Assembly: GCA_033032175.1 (NCBI GenBank)
Contig: CM065331.1
Location: 10,478,370 to 10,542,369 of the forward strand
Origin: Saturnia japonica
Taxonomy: Eukaryota > Arthropoda > Insecta > Lepidoptera > Saturniidae
Direction of reading: 5' to 3'
Length of the DNA stretch: 64,000 nucleotides
The notes under the pieces were generated by a model, which was not told the origin of the DNA, made no database searches, and was given only the letters and a program-made list of their open reading frames with translations. Within the stretch, counting starts at the first letter, position 1; each line of letters begins with the position of its first letter. This document shows positions 47,701 through 56,523 of this stretch, one piece after another. Made by a program: the position numbers and the translations under genes.

Positions 47701-48436
47701 GTTACATACAAAATCATGATCAAGAATGATAAAGAAAAATCAAACTCAAGTATTCTAGAACTCTTGTATAGATATAGTACAGTCTTGGAACAAAGTATTT
47801 ATGTACATTGATAAGACCACCTGACATGCAAACACATATGCTCTGAACACTGTTATGTAGTCACTTTCCCTGTCAAAGCCCACACATATTTTGTTACACA
47901 TTGTTTAGCTGCTCACCACAATCCCACCTGATGTAAAATGAAGATGTACAGATGGTAACACGCTAAGCCTTATTGGGATGTCTGGCTTTCAAGTGCAACT
48001 GCCGGAATACACATATAGATTGTTGATAACAGAATTCCAACTTTGTTAACTAGCCATGCTATGGTTTCATCACAATATTTTCCTTAACCAGAAGCTCAGG
48101 CTCGTTGCAGGGAAAATATTGTGATAATTTTAAGATAAGGACCAATTATCACAGCGAGTAAAATAAAAAAAAATTGATCAAAGTCTATCCAGTAGTTTTT
48201 GCGTGATACACGTACAACGGCAAACCTCTATCATATTATTTATATAGATATATATCGGAACTATAATCACGGCTTTTAAATTCGAGTCACTTACCTACAA
48301 AGGCCGCTTTTTGCTCCATCCCTAATTGAAGGACCATGTCGTGTTTTTTTGTGTGGACATGCAAGTGATCCTCGTTCGTGAATGTCATCCCACACTCAGG
48401 CATCGTGCACGCAAAAGGTTTCACAGGTTCAACCAT
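41775..48436 (-). CDS. Atf2: ATF-2-type bZIP transcription factor (6 coding exons)
   Basis: Coding exons on the minus strand are 48436-48295, 47240-47123, 46360-46214, 45326-44593, 44068-43975 and 41952-41775. Every junction is GT..AG with matching phase, giving 470 residues. Residues 1-47 hold a C2H2 finger (C10, C15, H28, H32: FACTMPECGMTFTNEDHLH). Then comes ADQTPTPTRFIRNCEEVGLF, whose T51/T53 correspond to the MAPK/p38-phosphorylated threonines of vertebrate ATF2. A long Ser/Thr/Pro- and Val/Pro-rich middle contains LIKLPNGKQVRMRSV. The bZIP is split: the basic region ends exon 5 (residues 395-412, EYRSAAARRYR) and the zipper is exon 6 (Q422, L429, L436, L443, H450), ending with HMKKCPNADDL like the ATF2 C-terminus. 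The invariant bZIP Asn is Arg404, and the zipper is one heptad shorter than in human ATF2. In this family the protein binds CRE sites (TGACGTCA) as a dimer downstream of stress kinases. The start ATG is supported by its position just before the finger; a 5' UTR exon may exist upstream. Confidence 0.9.
42005..42115 (-). mobile_element. LINE 3' tail in Atf2 intron 5
   Basis: 'caaatcaaatcaaaatata', then 'caatttaggccctaagaaggcacttatgaat' and 'accaccggttcgga' match the 3' end of the LINE at 12748. Only the tail was inserted, 50 bp upstream of the last Atf2 exon. Confidence 0.7.
42120..42525. other. Atf2 intron 5, poly-T rich stretch
   Basis: Low-complexity T- and A-runs, including a T-run near 42330-42348. 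No gene. Confidence 0.6.
42530..43848 (+). repeat. Long dispersed repeat in Atf2 intron 5
   Basis: Opens with 'accggccaagtgcgagtggg' and 'actcgcgcactgagggttc'. It closes with 'gacagacagacagacaacgaag', then 'gatcctattagggttcctttttgaagatcggaaccctaaaaa'. In the closing part, AGGGTTCC and GGAACCCT form a perfect 8 bp stem. Both ends are of a kind commonly seen flanking lepidopteran genes. About 1.3 kb, no intact ORF. The class (LINE derivative or Helitron-like) is undecided. Confidence 0.55.
44205..44578 (-). repeat. Dispersed repeat family C in Atf2 intron 4
   Basis: The + strand has 'ttccgagtaatctccgaaacg', 'caggacttacacttgcagatag', 'gctgagtaaaccataagaaac', 'agcatattacgtctatcttctaagg' and 'ccaggagcgagcgc', the inverse of the copies at 9105 and 16870. 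The insertion ends 15 bp short of the Atf2 exon 4 donor. Confidence 0.65.
45650..45872 (+). mobile_element. 3' fragment of a CR1/L2-like LINE in Atf2 intron 3
   Basis: The + strand reads FFIQQSGR-like and then, in one frame, RVVDEWNKLPQHIISAPSVC, SFKNELDKHLAN and a stop. This is the typical C-terminus of many insect LINE polymerases. It ends in an (AAT)n run (45846-45866). It is 5'-truncated and dead. It lies on the strand opposite to Atf2 transcription. Confidence 0.7.
46540..46700 (-). repeat. Family C fragment in Atf2 intron 2
   Basis: 'cttaaacactgagtaaacaataagag', 'tgtaccacataa' and 'attatgtctatctcctaagg' follow 44400-44520. Confidence 0.55.
47910..48230 (-). repeat. SINE family 1 copy (47910-48130) and family G scrap (48180-48225) in Atf2 intron 1
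   Basis: 'ccacaatcccacctgatgtaaaatgaagatg', 'ctggctttcaagtgcaactgccgg' and 'gctatggtttcatcac' are the inverse of the family 1 body. The scrap 'atccagtagtttttgcgtgatacacg' matches 38985. Confidence 0.6.
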
Positions 48437-48439
48437 ATT

Positions 48440-49250
48440 TCACTAACAATAAAACCTTTCAAAATAGTTTCTAAACAGAGTATTTTTGTAAGATGTAAGT
48501 ATTCGAATTTCAGACACGGTTAGTTTTACTAGACATTAAAAAAATACATTTGTTTGTGATTTACTGATATGTTTAACAGATCAATACCACAATAATTTAA
48601 TTAAAGAATACATTATTATACTTAATTTTGGTACATTATTTGTGACTTTTCTTCCTCACAAATTAATATAAATGCACAAACTACTATATTACTTTAGTTT
48701 ACACCATAGATAACACACTAATAAGCCACAGACTATTAGATGTACAAGCTAATAAGCTTTGCATAATAGCTTAGTATTAGGGGAAGTTTACACGTTATTT
48801 ATCACTAGTTTACACTATGAGTATGAATACTTGAATAGTGATCCGCAAAAAGGATAGCTACCCGAGTAGTATCGTTACTTTCAGTTCAATACCTTGTATT
48901 TTATGTGCTCAAACTTTTATTCTACTATTTTAGTAGGTATCGATACTTACTTAGATAATCAATACTTTTGTCTCTTTTTTATTAAGGACAAAACATGATG
49001 AAATTGTGTGTTTTTTAAACGTCTTTTTTATTTAGAAATTTAAACATTACTGATTTGTAATTTTAATAGCAATAATAGCTTTTGTGTGGATAATTTTAAG
49101 AGCATTGTTAGAGTCTGGCCAACAAAAGCTTTCCCAAGAAAACGGCGGCAATTTTTAAAAATCTGAAGCCGTTAACGCTAAATAAACTCAGCATAAACGT
49201 AGTTGATACTGTGGCGACTGAACTAAAGACTATTTGTTGCGTTTGGTTGG
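48440..49250. other. Upstream region of Atf2
   Basis: AT-rich. It probably holds the Atf2 promoter and 5' UTR on the minus strand, but no core promoter element is readable with confidence. Confidence 0.35.
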
Positions 49251-49251
49251 T

Positions 49252-49331
49252 TTGGTTTGATTGGTTGATAGATGTATTGATTGATGGATTGATTGATGAA
49301 TTGATGGGTTGATGGATAGATAGATTGATGG
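49252..49331 (+). repeat. GATT/GATG satellite, left remnant
   Basis: Irregular 4-bp units (gatt, gatg, gata). They continue on the far side of the retrotransposon at 54477, so the element split one array. Confidence 0.85.
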
Positions 49332-49538
49332 TGTGGCGCCTCATTCGCCACTATTTTTGTACTGGTTGTTTCTAATCATTAATATTAAAAAGTACTTAAG
49401 TGATGACTTATCAGAGAGACAGATGAAAATCAGACGGTTGGTTTCACGACACGTTTTGTACTAAAAACTTGTATTATAATATTATAAAGTACATGTGCTA
49501 AAGCCCTACTGACTAGCGTTATTATTGAACACACCAAA
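49332..49538 (+). repeat. 5' LTR
   Basis: 207 bp starting TGTGGCGCC and ending ACACCAAA. Bounded on the left by satellite with the ATGG duplication and on the right by the primer-binding site. Confidence 0.9.
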
Positions 49539-50201
49539 CTGGTGACTACCGACGTTTGTGACCGATGCTCGAACACAATAACAACAATTATATTCAAAAT
49601 AATATATATTGTCGAACTGTCACAGTCGCAACTAATTGTCAAGGGCTGGCCATGACAACAGCGGCCAAATTTGCAGAGGACAGGCCTCCATCTGGCATCG
49701 CTTTGGTAAATCATAGTGCAGTGTAAGTGCATTGGTGCGTGTTTCCAATATTCTGAGAATGCATATCAACAATCTTTAACCTTATTTTTAATCTCCTTAA
49801 TAATTCTGTGTACTACCAATTAATGTTTTTATAAATAATATTGAACGTCAGTTTAATCAAAAAAAAAAAAAAAATATTTTGTCATGACTGTTTAATGGTT
49901 TCCATGTCATCAATAACTATAATTTTAAGGGAGTGCGTTTCCATTTGTATACGACAATTTTGGAATTGTCATTTTTAAATTAATATTTTAATAGGTCGTT
50001 CAATTTTAAATTAAATACTGTATTTTGTATTTAACATTGTTACAAATAGAATAAGACATAATAGCTTAATTTTTGTGTCTAATATTAATTATTTTTTTCT
50101 CTTTCTTTTATATTTTTTTTTCTGTAAAGCGGTTGAGGTGTCACATTCTCCCCCACGAGAAACTTTTTATATTTTTGGTCATTTTGGTTTAATCACGGGA
50201 T
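49539..50201 (+). other. Retrotransposon leader with primer-binding site
   Basis: Non-coding leader between the 5' LTR and gag. The primer-binding site starts at 49540. An A-run lies at 49860-49875. The minus-strand ORF at 49430-49732 is a shadow that crosses the LTR. Confidence 0.8.
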
Positions 50202-51053
50202 ATGGCTGATGAGAAGTTTAAAGTGGAAATTGATAAGCTGAAAGAGGAGAATGCTATTTTACAAGCGCGCCTTTCCAGGGATAATGAATCTAAAATTTTT
50301 AAAATTTCAGCGAAAATACCTCCATTTTGGCCTCATCGACCTGAGTATTGGTTTGCTGTAGCGGAGGCTCAATTCGATATAGCAGGTATAACCACTGATT
50401 CCACTAAATTTAACTATATAGTCGCTCATCTTGATGAAAAATATGCTCAAGAAATTGAAGATGTTGTGATTAATCCTCCACCTACTGGACAACGGTACAG
50501 TAAGCTTAAGCATGAGTTGATTAAACGATTATCGGTATCTGAGGAGACACGTATTCGTAAATTATTAGATGGTGAAGAAATTGGTGACCGAAAACCTTCA
50601 CAGTTTTGGAGACATCTCCGTTCTCTGACAGGATCATCACCTTTAGATGAAAACTTTCTTCGTCAGTTATGGTTGCGCCGTCTCCCACAACATGTTCAGG
50701 CTATTTTGGCATCACATGCTGATCTGCCAATTGACAAGATGACCGATATAGCAGATAAAATTTTAGAAACATATAATTATAATGTAATGATTTGTTCAGC
50801 TCCGACATCGTCCAGCTCTTCTTTCAATGAAACAATGGAACGAAGACTTGATGAGCTTACTCAACAAGTTGCTAGTCTCTCAACTCGCTTGCGTAGTCGT
50901 TCTCGTAGCCGATCTATAGAAAAACAGCGGTGGCGTAGGGCTAACTCTGTGCAGAATAAGATTTGTTGGTATCACCAAAAATTCAACACTAAAGCAACTA
51001 AGTGTACCAAACCATGCAATTGGATTCCTCCGGAAAACCGGATCAACAATTAG
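50202..51053 (+). CDS. gag: Retrotransposon Gag
   Basis: 283 residues: the structural protein that packages the element's RNA. An N-terminal heptad-like segment (residues 3-25) precedes the core ([21 protein letters not shown] near residue 37; [20 protein letters not shown] near 66), which is typical of CsRn1-type and related arthropod Gags. After a Ser/Arg-rich stretch (LRSRSRSRS) comes the nucleic-acid binding motif [18 protein letters not shown], a Cys-His-Cys-Cys arrangement instead of the usual CCHC knuckle. The frame overlaps pol by 52 bp, pol being in the -1 frame. Confidence 0.9.
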   Translation: MADEKFKVEIDKLKEENAILQARLSRDNESKIFKISAKIPPFWPHRPEYWFAVAEAQFDIAGITTDSTKFNYIVAHLDEKYAQEIEDVVINPPPTGQRYSKLKHELIKRLSVSEETRIRKLLDGEEIGDRKPSQFWRHLRSLTGSSPLDENFLRQLWLRRLPQHVQAILASHADLPIDKMTDIADKILETYNYNVMICSAPTSSSSSFNETMERRLDELTQQVASLSTRLRSRSRSRSIEKQRWRRANSVQNKICWYHQKFNTKATKCTKPCNWIPPENRINN

Positions 51054-54000
51054 TAGAGGCGGCAACTGATTGTTTATCTCCCGGCCGCCGTTTATTTGTT
51101 ACTGATCGGGTTTCCAAGCGGCAGTATTTAATTGTCACCGGCTCAGACTTATGTTGTTTTCCTAAAAAATATTTAAGAAATCATGTGCAACCAGATGATT
51201 ACCATCTTGGCGCTGCCAATGGTAGTTCAATTAAAACTTATGGTTGCATTCAACTTCATTTAGATCTAGGTTTAAGAAGGATTTTTGATTGGAATTTTGT
51301 CATCGCAGATGTTAGTATAGCTATAATAGGCTCTGATTTTCTTAGTTTTTATAACTTATTACCAGATTGCCGACACAAGTGTCTAATTGACGGCCTTACC
51401 AAGTTGTCTGTCTGTGCTTCAATTGCACAATCCCAACAAGATAGTGTCAAAGCTTTGTTTTCTGTTAGTTCAAGTTTTGCTAATATTTTAGCAGAGTTTC
51501 CAGAGATAACTCGACCTCCTGGTGTGCCCAGGATTGTAAAGCACAACACGGTGCATTTTATAAAAACCACTGACGGACCCCCGGTTTCATGCCGGCCCCG
51601 TCGGTTGGCTCCTCAGAAACTCCATGCAGCCAAGCAGGAGTTTGAAGCCATGGTGCGTTGCGGAACAGCCCGACCAGCTAAAAGTGCTTGGTCATCTCCG
51701 TTACATATGACCACCAAAAAAGATAACACCTGGCGTCCATGCGGCGATTATCGCGCTTTGAACGCCAGAACAGTACCTGACCGATACCCTGTTCGTCACA
51801 TTCATGACTTTGCTAATAGTCTCGCTGGTGCTACCGTGTTTAGTACGTGTGACCTGGTAAAAGCATACCATCAGATTCCCGTTTTTGATGAGGATATTTT
51901 GAAGACCGCCATTGTTACTCCGTTTGGCCTCTTCGAATTTCCCTTCATGACCTTTGGTCTTCGCAATGCTGGCCAAACGTTCCAGCGCTTTATCGATGAG
52001 GTCACACGGGGTCTCGATTTTTGTTTTCCATACATAGATGATGTACTCGTCTTTTCTCCAGACGAAGCCAGTCACGCAAGACATTTACGCACCCTTTTTA
52101 AGCGTTTTCAAGAATATGGTGTTGTTCTCAATCCGTCTAAGTGTATTCTTGGTGTTAGCGAAGTAAAATTTCTAGGTTACCTGATCAATGCTGAAGGTAC
52201 AAGTCCTCCTAAGGATCGTGTCCAAAATCTCCTAGATTTCCCTCCACCTGAAACCGTGCAAGGGATGAGAAAGTTTTTGGGAATGATAAATTTTTATCGC
52301 CGTTTCATACCCAAAGCTGCACAGTTTCAAGCGCCATTGATTGAAGTTCTTGTTTCCACGCACAGCAAGGGTGCTAAACCATACCCCTGGACATTTAAGC
52401 TGCGGGAACAGTTTGAAGCCTGCAAAAGGAGCCTTAGTGATGCCACGCTTCTTCAACATCCAATATACGGTGCTAAACTAGGCCTTTTTACCGATGCCTC
52501 TAGCGTTCACATTGGTTCTTGCTTGCAGCAGCGAAGTAAGGGAGAATGGGTCCCGCTTGCTTTCTTCAGTAAGAAGCTTACCCCAAAACAGTCTCAATGG
52601 CCGGCCTATTACAGGGAACTTTTAGCGGTGTACGAAAGTGTACAGCACTTTCGACATATTTTGGAGATTCAGCATTGTACGATTTTTACTGATCATAAAC
52701 CACTGTTGTATGCTTTTGTACAACGGAGAGATAAATTACCTCCATCCCAACTGAACCAATTGTCTTTTATAAGCCAGTTTACTACTGATATACAACATAT
52801 TAGAGGAGAAGACAATGTCGTAGTCGACGCTATGTCTCGAATCAGTGCCATCACTCTTGAGCAAGAGTATGAAACCCTTGCCAAGTTGCAGGTAGCTGAC
52901 GAACAGCTAGCAGAACTTATAAGATCTGGTTCGTCTAGTTTGAAGCTAATCACGATTGCAGTTCCTGGCACTAGTATTTCCTTAATATGTGATACTACTA
53001 CTGACAAACCACGTCCATATGTCCCTCCTAAGTTACGTCGTGTTATTTTTAATAAGTTACACAGTCTTAGCCATCCTGGTCCGAATGCTACTTTACGTAT
53101 AGTTGCGGAACGGTACGTTTGGCCTTCAATAAATAAAGATTGCCGTCAGTGGTCTCGTACGTGTGAGGCTTGTCAGAAGAGTAAAGTTTCAAGACACAAT
53201 TATGCACCACTTGGAACTTTTGACACACCATCTGGTCGTTTTCTTCACGTCCATATAGATATAATAGGACCCTTACCTGTCTGTGACGACTACCGCTATT
53301 GTCTCACAGCCATTGATAGAGTCACCAGATGGCCAGAAGTTTGGCCGATGCGCACCACCACCGCCGAGGAAGTAGCGGATACTTTCACGAGAGAATGGAT
53401 ACCACGATTTGGTGTTCCCTCTATTATTATGACCGACCGCGGTACACAATTTGAATCCGACCTTTTTCGAAGACTTATGTGCAGTTTCGCCACTAAAAGA
53501 AATAGAACTACAGCTTACCACCCAGCAGCGAACGGAATGATTGAACGCATCCATCGTCAACTTAAAGCATCATTAATGTGTCATGGGAGTTCTTGGACAA
53601 AAGCTCTTCCATTTGTACTTTTGGGAATGCGTTCAGCTTTTAAAGAAGATATTAAAGCTACTTGTGCAGAAATGCTTTATGGAGAAACTCTTCGGCTTCC
53701 TGGTGAGTTGCTAGCTGATTTTCCTGGAGTGGGTACTTCTGGAGAAGTGTTTGATTTTGTTGTGAAACTACGTCAACATATGTCGAAAATTCGACCAGTA
53801 CCAGCGTCACGTCATACGAAGACCGGTTCTTTTATTTTCAAAGATTTAAATACGTGTTCTCATGTGTTCTTGCGGGATGACGCAGTCCGGCGTCCTTTGC
53901 AGCCTCCCTATTCTGGTCCATACCAGGTTATTCAGAGGGCAAGTGATGGAAAGACCCTAACTATTGACTACAAAGGGAAACATGTGGTTGTAAGCGTAGA

Positions 54001-54244
54001 CCGCGTGAAACCGGTTTTCATTGAGGAATCAGATTCAAGTCCTGTTTCTACGACACCGAGGATACCTCAGTTGTCGCCAACGTCTTACCGGCAACCTACA
54101 ACTATCACACCGACTGTGCCTGTACCTACGTCTCACCTGCAATCGACTACTGTCCCACTGCCTGTCGCTGTTCCTACATGTCAACCTCAGCCATATACCA
54201 CACGATCAGGCAGACGAGTTAAATTCAAAATTTTTGATGATTAA
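51002..54244 (+). CDS. pol: Retrotransposon Pol: PR-RT-RNase H-integrase
   Basis: 1080 codons, open from just after a stop at 50999 in the -1 frame relative to gag, so it is probably made as a Gag-Pol fusion by frameshifting. Aspartic protease: the region around residue 45 reads LIVTGSD where the family has a DTG-type catalytic triplet, so the catalytic Asp is Val (GTC, 51134-51136). Reverse transcriptase: residues ~200-400, with YIDD at 344-347. RNase H: FTDASS (D498) and FTDHKPLLY. Integrase: HHCC zinc module (HSLSHPG ... CEACQKSK), catalytic triad D753 (HIDIIGPLP), D812 (MTDRGTQF) and E848 (GMIERIH) with D-35-E spacing, and a GPY/F-like C-terminal module ([10 protein letters not shown]). 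No chromodomain. A Pro/Thr-rich tail follows. No internal stop or frameshift is seen. Confidence 0.92.
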   Translation: MYQTMQLDSSGKPDQQLVEAATDCLSPGRRLFVTDRVSKRQYLIVTGSDLCCFPKKYLRNHVQPDDYHLGAANGSSIKTYGCIQLHLDLGLRRIFDWNFVIADVSIAIIGSDFLSFYNLLPDCRHKCLIDGLTKLSVCASIAQSQQDSVKALFSVSSSFANILAEFPEITRPPGVPRIVKHNTVHFIKTTDGPPVSCRPRRLAPQKLHAAKQEFEAMVRCGTARPAKSAWSSPLHMTTKKDNTWRPCGDYRALNARTVPDRYPVRHIHDFANSLAGATVFSTCDLVKAYHQIPVFDEDILKTAIVTPFGLFEFPFMTFGLRNAGQTFQRFIDEVTRGLDFCFPYIDDVLVFSPDEASHARHLRTLFKRFQEYGVVLNPSKCILGVSEVKFLGYLINAEGTSPPKDRVQNLLDFPPPETVQGMRKFLGMINFYRRFIPKAAQFQAPLIEVLVSTHSKGAKPYPWTFKLREQFEACKRSLSDATLLQHPIYGAKLGLFTDASSVHIGSCLQQRSKGEWVPLAFFSKKLTPKQSQWPAYYRELLAVYESVQHFRHILEIQHCTIFTDHKPLLYAFVQRRDKLPPSQLNQLSFISQFTTDIQHIRGEDNVVVDAMSRISAITLEQEYETLAKLQVADEQLAELIRSGSSSLKLITIAVPGTSISLICDTTTDKPRPYVPPKLRRVIFNKLHSLSHPGPNATLRIVAERYVWPSINKDCRQWSRTCEACQKSKVSRHNYAPLGTFDTPSGRFLHVHIDIIGPLPVCDDYRYCLTAIDRVTRWPEVWPMRTTTAEEVADTFTREWIPRFGVPSIIMTDRGTQFESDLFRRLMCSFATKRNRTTAYHPAANGMIERIHRQLKASLMCHGSSWTKALPFVLLGMRSAFKEDIKATCAEMLYGETLRLPGELLADFPGVGTSGEVFDFVVKLRQHMSKIRPVPASRHTKTGSFIFKDLNTCSHVFLRDDAVRRPLQPPYSGPYQVIQRASDGKTLTIDYKGKHVVVSVDRVKPVFIEESDSSPVSTTPRIPQLSPTSYRQPTTITPTVPVPTSHLQSTTVPLPVAVPTCQPQPYTTRSGRRVKFKIFDD

Positions 54245-54259
54245 CGCAATGCTCTCCTT

Positions 54260-54269
54260 AGGGGGGTGA
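54260..54269 (+). other. Polypurine tract
   Basis: AGGGGGGTGA directly before the 3' LTR; plus-strand primer site. Confidence 0.75.
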
Positions 54270-54476
54270 TGTGGCGCCATATTCGCCACTATTTTTGTAC
54301 TGGTTGTTTCTAATCATTAATATTAAAAAGTACTTAAGTGATGACATATCAGAGAGACAGATGAAAATCAGACGGTTGGTTTCACGACACGTTTTGTACT
54401 AAAAACTTGTATTATAATATTATAAAGTACATGTGCTAAAGCCCTACTGACTAGCGTTATTATTGAACACACCAAA
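54270..54476 (+). repeat. 3' LTR
   Basis: 207 bp, same ends as the 5' LTR. Three differences seen (two near position 10-11, one near position 77). Followed by the target duplication ATGG. Confidence 0.9.
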
Positions 54477-54890
54477 ATGGTTTGATTGATGGATTGGTTG
54501 AGGGATTGATTGATAGATAACTTCAATGATGGATTGATTGATTGATGCATTGATTGAAGGATTGATGGATTGATTGATGAATTGACTGCTGGATTACTGG
54601 ATTGATTGATGGATTGGTTGATGGACTGATTGATTAATGATTGGTATATGGGTTGATTGATTGATTAATGGATTGATTGATTGATGGATGGATTGGTCGA
54701 TTAATTGGTGGATTGATGGATGGATTTTATGATGGTTGATTGATGGACTAGTTGATAGATTGGTTAATGGATTGACTGCTGGATTGGTGGATTGATTGAT
54801 GGATTGGTTGATGTAATGTTTGATGGGTTGATTGATTGATAGATGGATTAAAAGATTGATGGATTGACGGATTAATGGATTTAGTTATAC
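54477..54890 (+). repeat. GATT/GATG satellite, main block
   Basis: About 400 bp of degenerate tetranucleotide units, with longer higher-order segments such as 'gactgctggatt(a/g)(c/g)tgg' appearing more than once (54585, 54773). The Ser/Ile/Asn/Gln-rich ORF on the minus strand is a translation of the repeat. Confidence 0.9.
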
Positions 54891-55940
54891 ATTATTTTAT
54901 TATACGTTAGGCATATAGTACATATGTTTTCAAGTTGCCGATCTACAGTTAATTATGGTTACAAGTGTTACTTTAAATTATGTTATATACCTACTAAAGC
55001 GTAACAGGCTGTTATTTTGGAACAGGTTACTGGAACTGTTATAACTCTGGAACAGGAACAGGTATCAAAGGTATCATATTTTAACTGTTAAATCCTATTG
55101 ACAATTACTCAAATTTAATCCCAAGAATTTGGGTATAAGCATAGACCAATAACCTGGGTATAAGTGGTTAATGGTCTATGGTTATAAGCTTCTTGTTCAA
55201 TCCCAAGAAGCCTTTCAATCAGTTACAGACAGTGTTGCCAAGTCAAGGAAACAAGAAATTGCCAACATTTTTATATAGGTACAAGAATGACAAAAATATC
55301 ATACTCTAAAAATAACCTATAATATAAATTTGTTTTTAATTAGCCATTAATATTTGATATTTTTGGCTAAATGAATTTTAAATGTTGCCAGTTATAGCCA
55401 TGAAATGGCTAATTTGGCAACACTGGTTCCAGAATAGACATGTGGACCACGTTCCAAGTCCTATAATAGAGATAGGTAGTATAAAAAATACGGTAAAAAA
55501 AATACTATGGGCTAAATTTGAAATCAAAAACACATTATAAGTTTATTAATGTAAACAATACTGATTTCAATGTTTTCACCATATTTTCATGTTTTTATAA
55601 TATTGACAATTAACATGTTTTTCCAAAATTACACCGAAACCCAAAGGTCGCATTTGCGTTTGTACGGCTTTTAAGTTTAATTTTGTGATGATAGTTGGCA
55701 AATGGTCAGATGTACTCCAACCAAATTGATACTTTTCTAAATATATTTTTATAAGGATTTAGAAATAATAAATAAAAATTTAAAAAGAAAACCATTTAAT
55801 AAATAAGATTATCATAGTTTTACAAGTTATAACAATAATTATGTAACAATAAAATTAAATAACAGTGCATGTGTAAATGATTACAATTATATTCATAGCA
55901 ATTAAGTTTTTGATCAATTTTGCACGTATTTTAGTTAAAA
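54891..55940. other. Unassigned intergenic sequence
   Basis: AT-rich. Includes a small cluster of 'ggaacagg' repeats (55010-55065). It probably contains the 3' UTR of the SVWC gene's long isoform on the minus strand (AATAAA-like signals near 55790-55860 in reverse). No separate gene. Confidence 0.35.
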
Positions 55941-55946
55941 ACCTGA

Positions 55947-56213
55947 TTAAGGAAGACTTAATTGAAATTTTGGATTATAAGTAGATATTCCTTTAATGTT
56001 ATTTGAAAAATAAGAGGTATATTTTTCTGGTAAAAATCCGTGTAATTTAACTTGGTGTGGTGCGTAGGAATCACGAATCAATCCTTTGTCGAAGAGTGGG
56101 TAAACTGTAGACCTTTTCTTTCTTGGTGACTCTTGCATTTGCTGCGTTGGGTAAGGGTCTACGTATCGCCGACTGCTAATATCGCTGCCATCCGCTGTCG
56201 GGAATATCGTTGG
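55947..56213 (-). CDS. Possible alternative last exon of the SVWC gene
   Basis: On the minus strand, after the acceptor 'attaatttag' (exon from 56213), a frame of 88 codons runs to TAA at 55947-55949. It contains PTIFPTADGSDISSRRYVDP and SPRKKRSTVYPLF, and ends FQLSLP. The Lys/Arg cluster (PRKKRS) could be a proprotein-convertase site; that is inference. The upstream acceptor would need phase 0, which the preceding exons do not supply, but two internal AG sites (before CGATAT and before CAGTCGG) fit the phase-2 donor at 57000 and keep this frame. It is therefore best read as an alternative terminal exon that skips 56668-56524. Unproven. Confidence 0.4.
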   Translation of the reverse strand, partial: PTIFPTADGSDISSRRYVDPYPTQQMQESPRKKRSTVYPLFDKGLIRDSYAPHQVKLHGFLPEKYTSYFSNNIKGISTYNPKFQLSLP

Positions 56214-56523
56214 CTAAATTAATAAAATATCAATATTTTACAATGCAAATATAAAAAAAAAACTCATCAAAAAAAGAAATACAAAGCAAAAATACTTTGA
56301 AAAACATTTTTTGTGTATTTTAATATATTGTATTGATTGTTTTGTTATGCTTTCTTTTATTTAACGTATTTTATAATTTTGTACGATAAAAAATAATTTT
56401 AATAAAACTAAGAAATGTAAAAACATCTACTTTGAAAAGCATTGTAATTTTATTTGTTAAGAAAGTTATTATCACCCGTTGATCAGAACAGTTGAAAAAG
56501 TCTAATCAACAGCTGATAATACC

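Larger units (their letters stand above)
49332..54476 (+). mobile_element. Ty3/gypsy LTR retrotransposon, CsRn1/Kabuki-like, nearly intact
   Basis: A 5145 bp element with two 207 bp LTRs (49332-49538 and 54270-54476) that I count as differing at 3 positions, and a 4 bp target duplication ATGG (49328-49331 and 54477-54480). The primer-binding site just after the 5' LTR (TGGTGACTACCGACG, 49540) resembles the tRNA-Trp-complementary site of the CsRn1 clade with small differences. The polypurine tract AGGGGGGTGA ends at 54269. Order: gag, PR, RT, RNase H, IN; no env. The Gag Cys/His motif of C-H-C-C type also points to the CsRn1 clade. The insertion appears recent. A catalytic change in the protease suggests that this copy is not self-sufficient. 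Confidence 0.92.

Noticed and set aside
49108..49344. Ser/Ile/Asn/Gln-repeat protein on the minus strand (also at 54368)
   Set aside because: Translation of the GATT/GATG satellite and the LTR.
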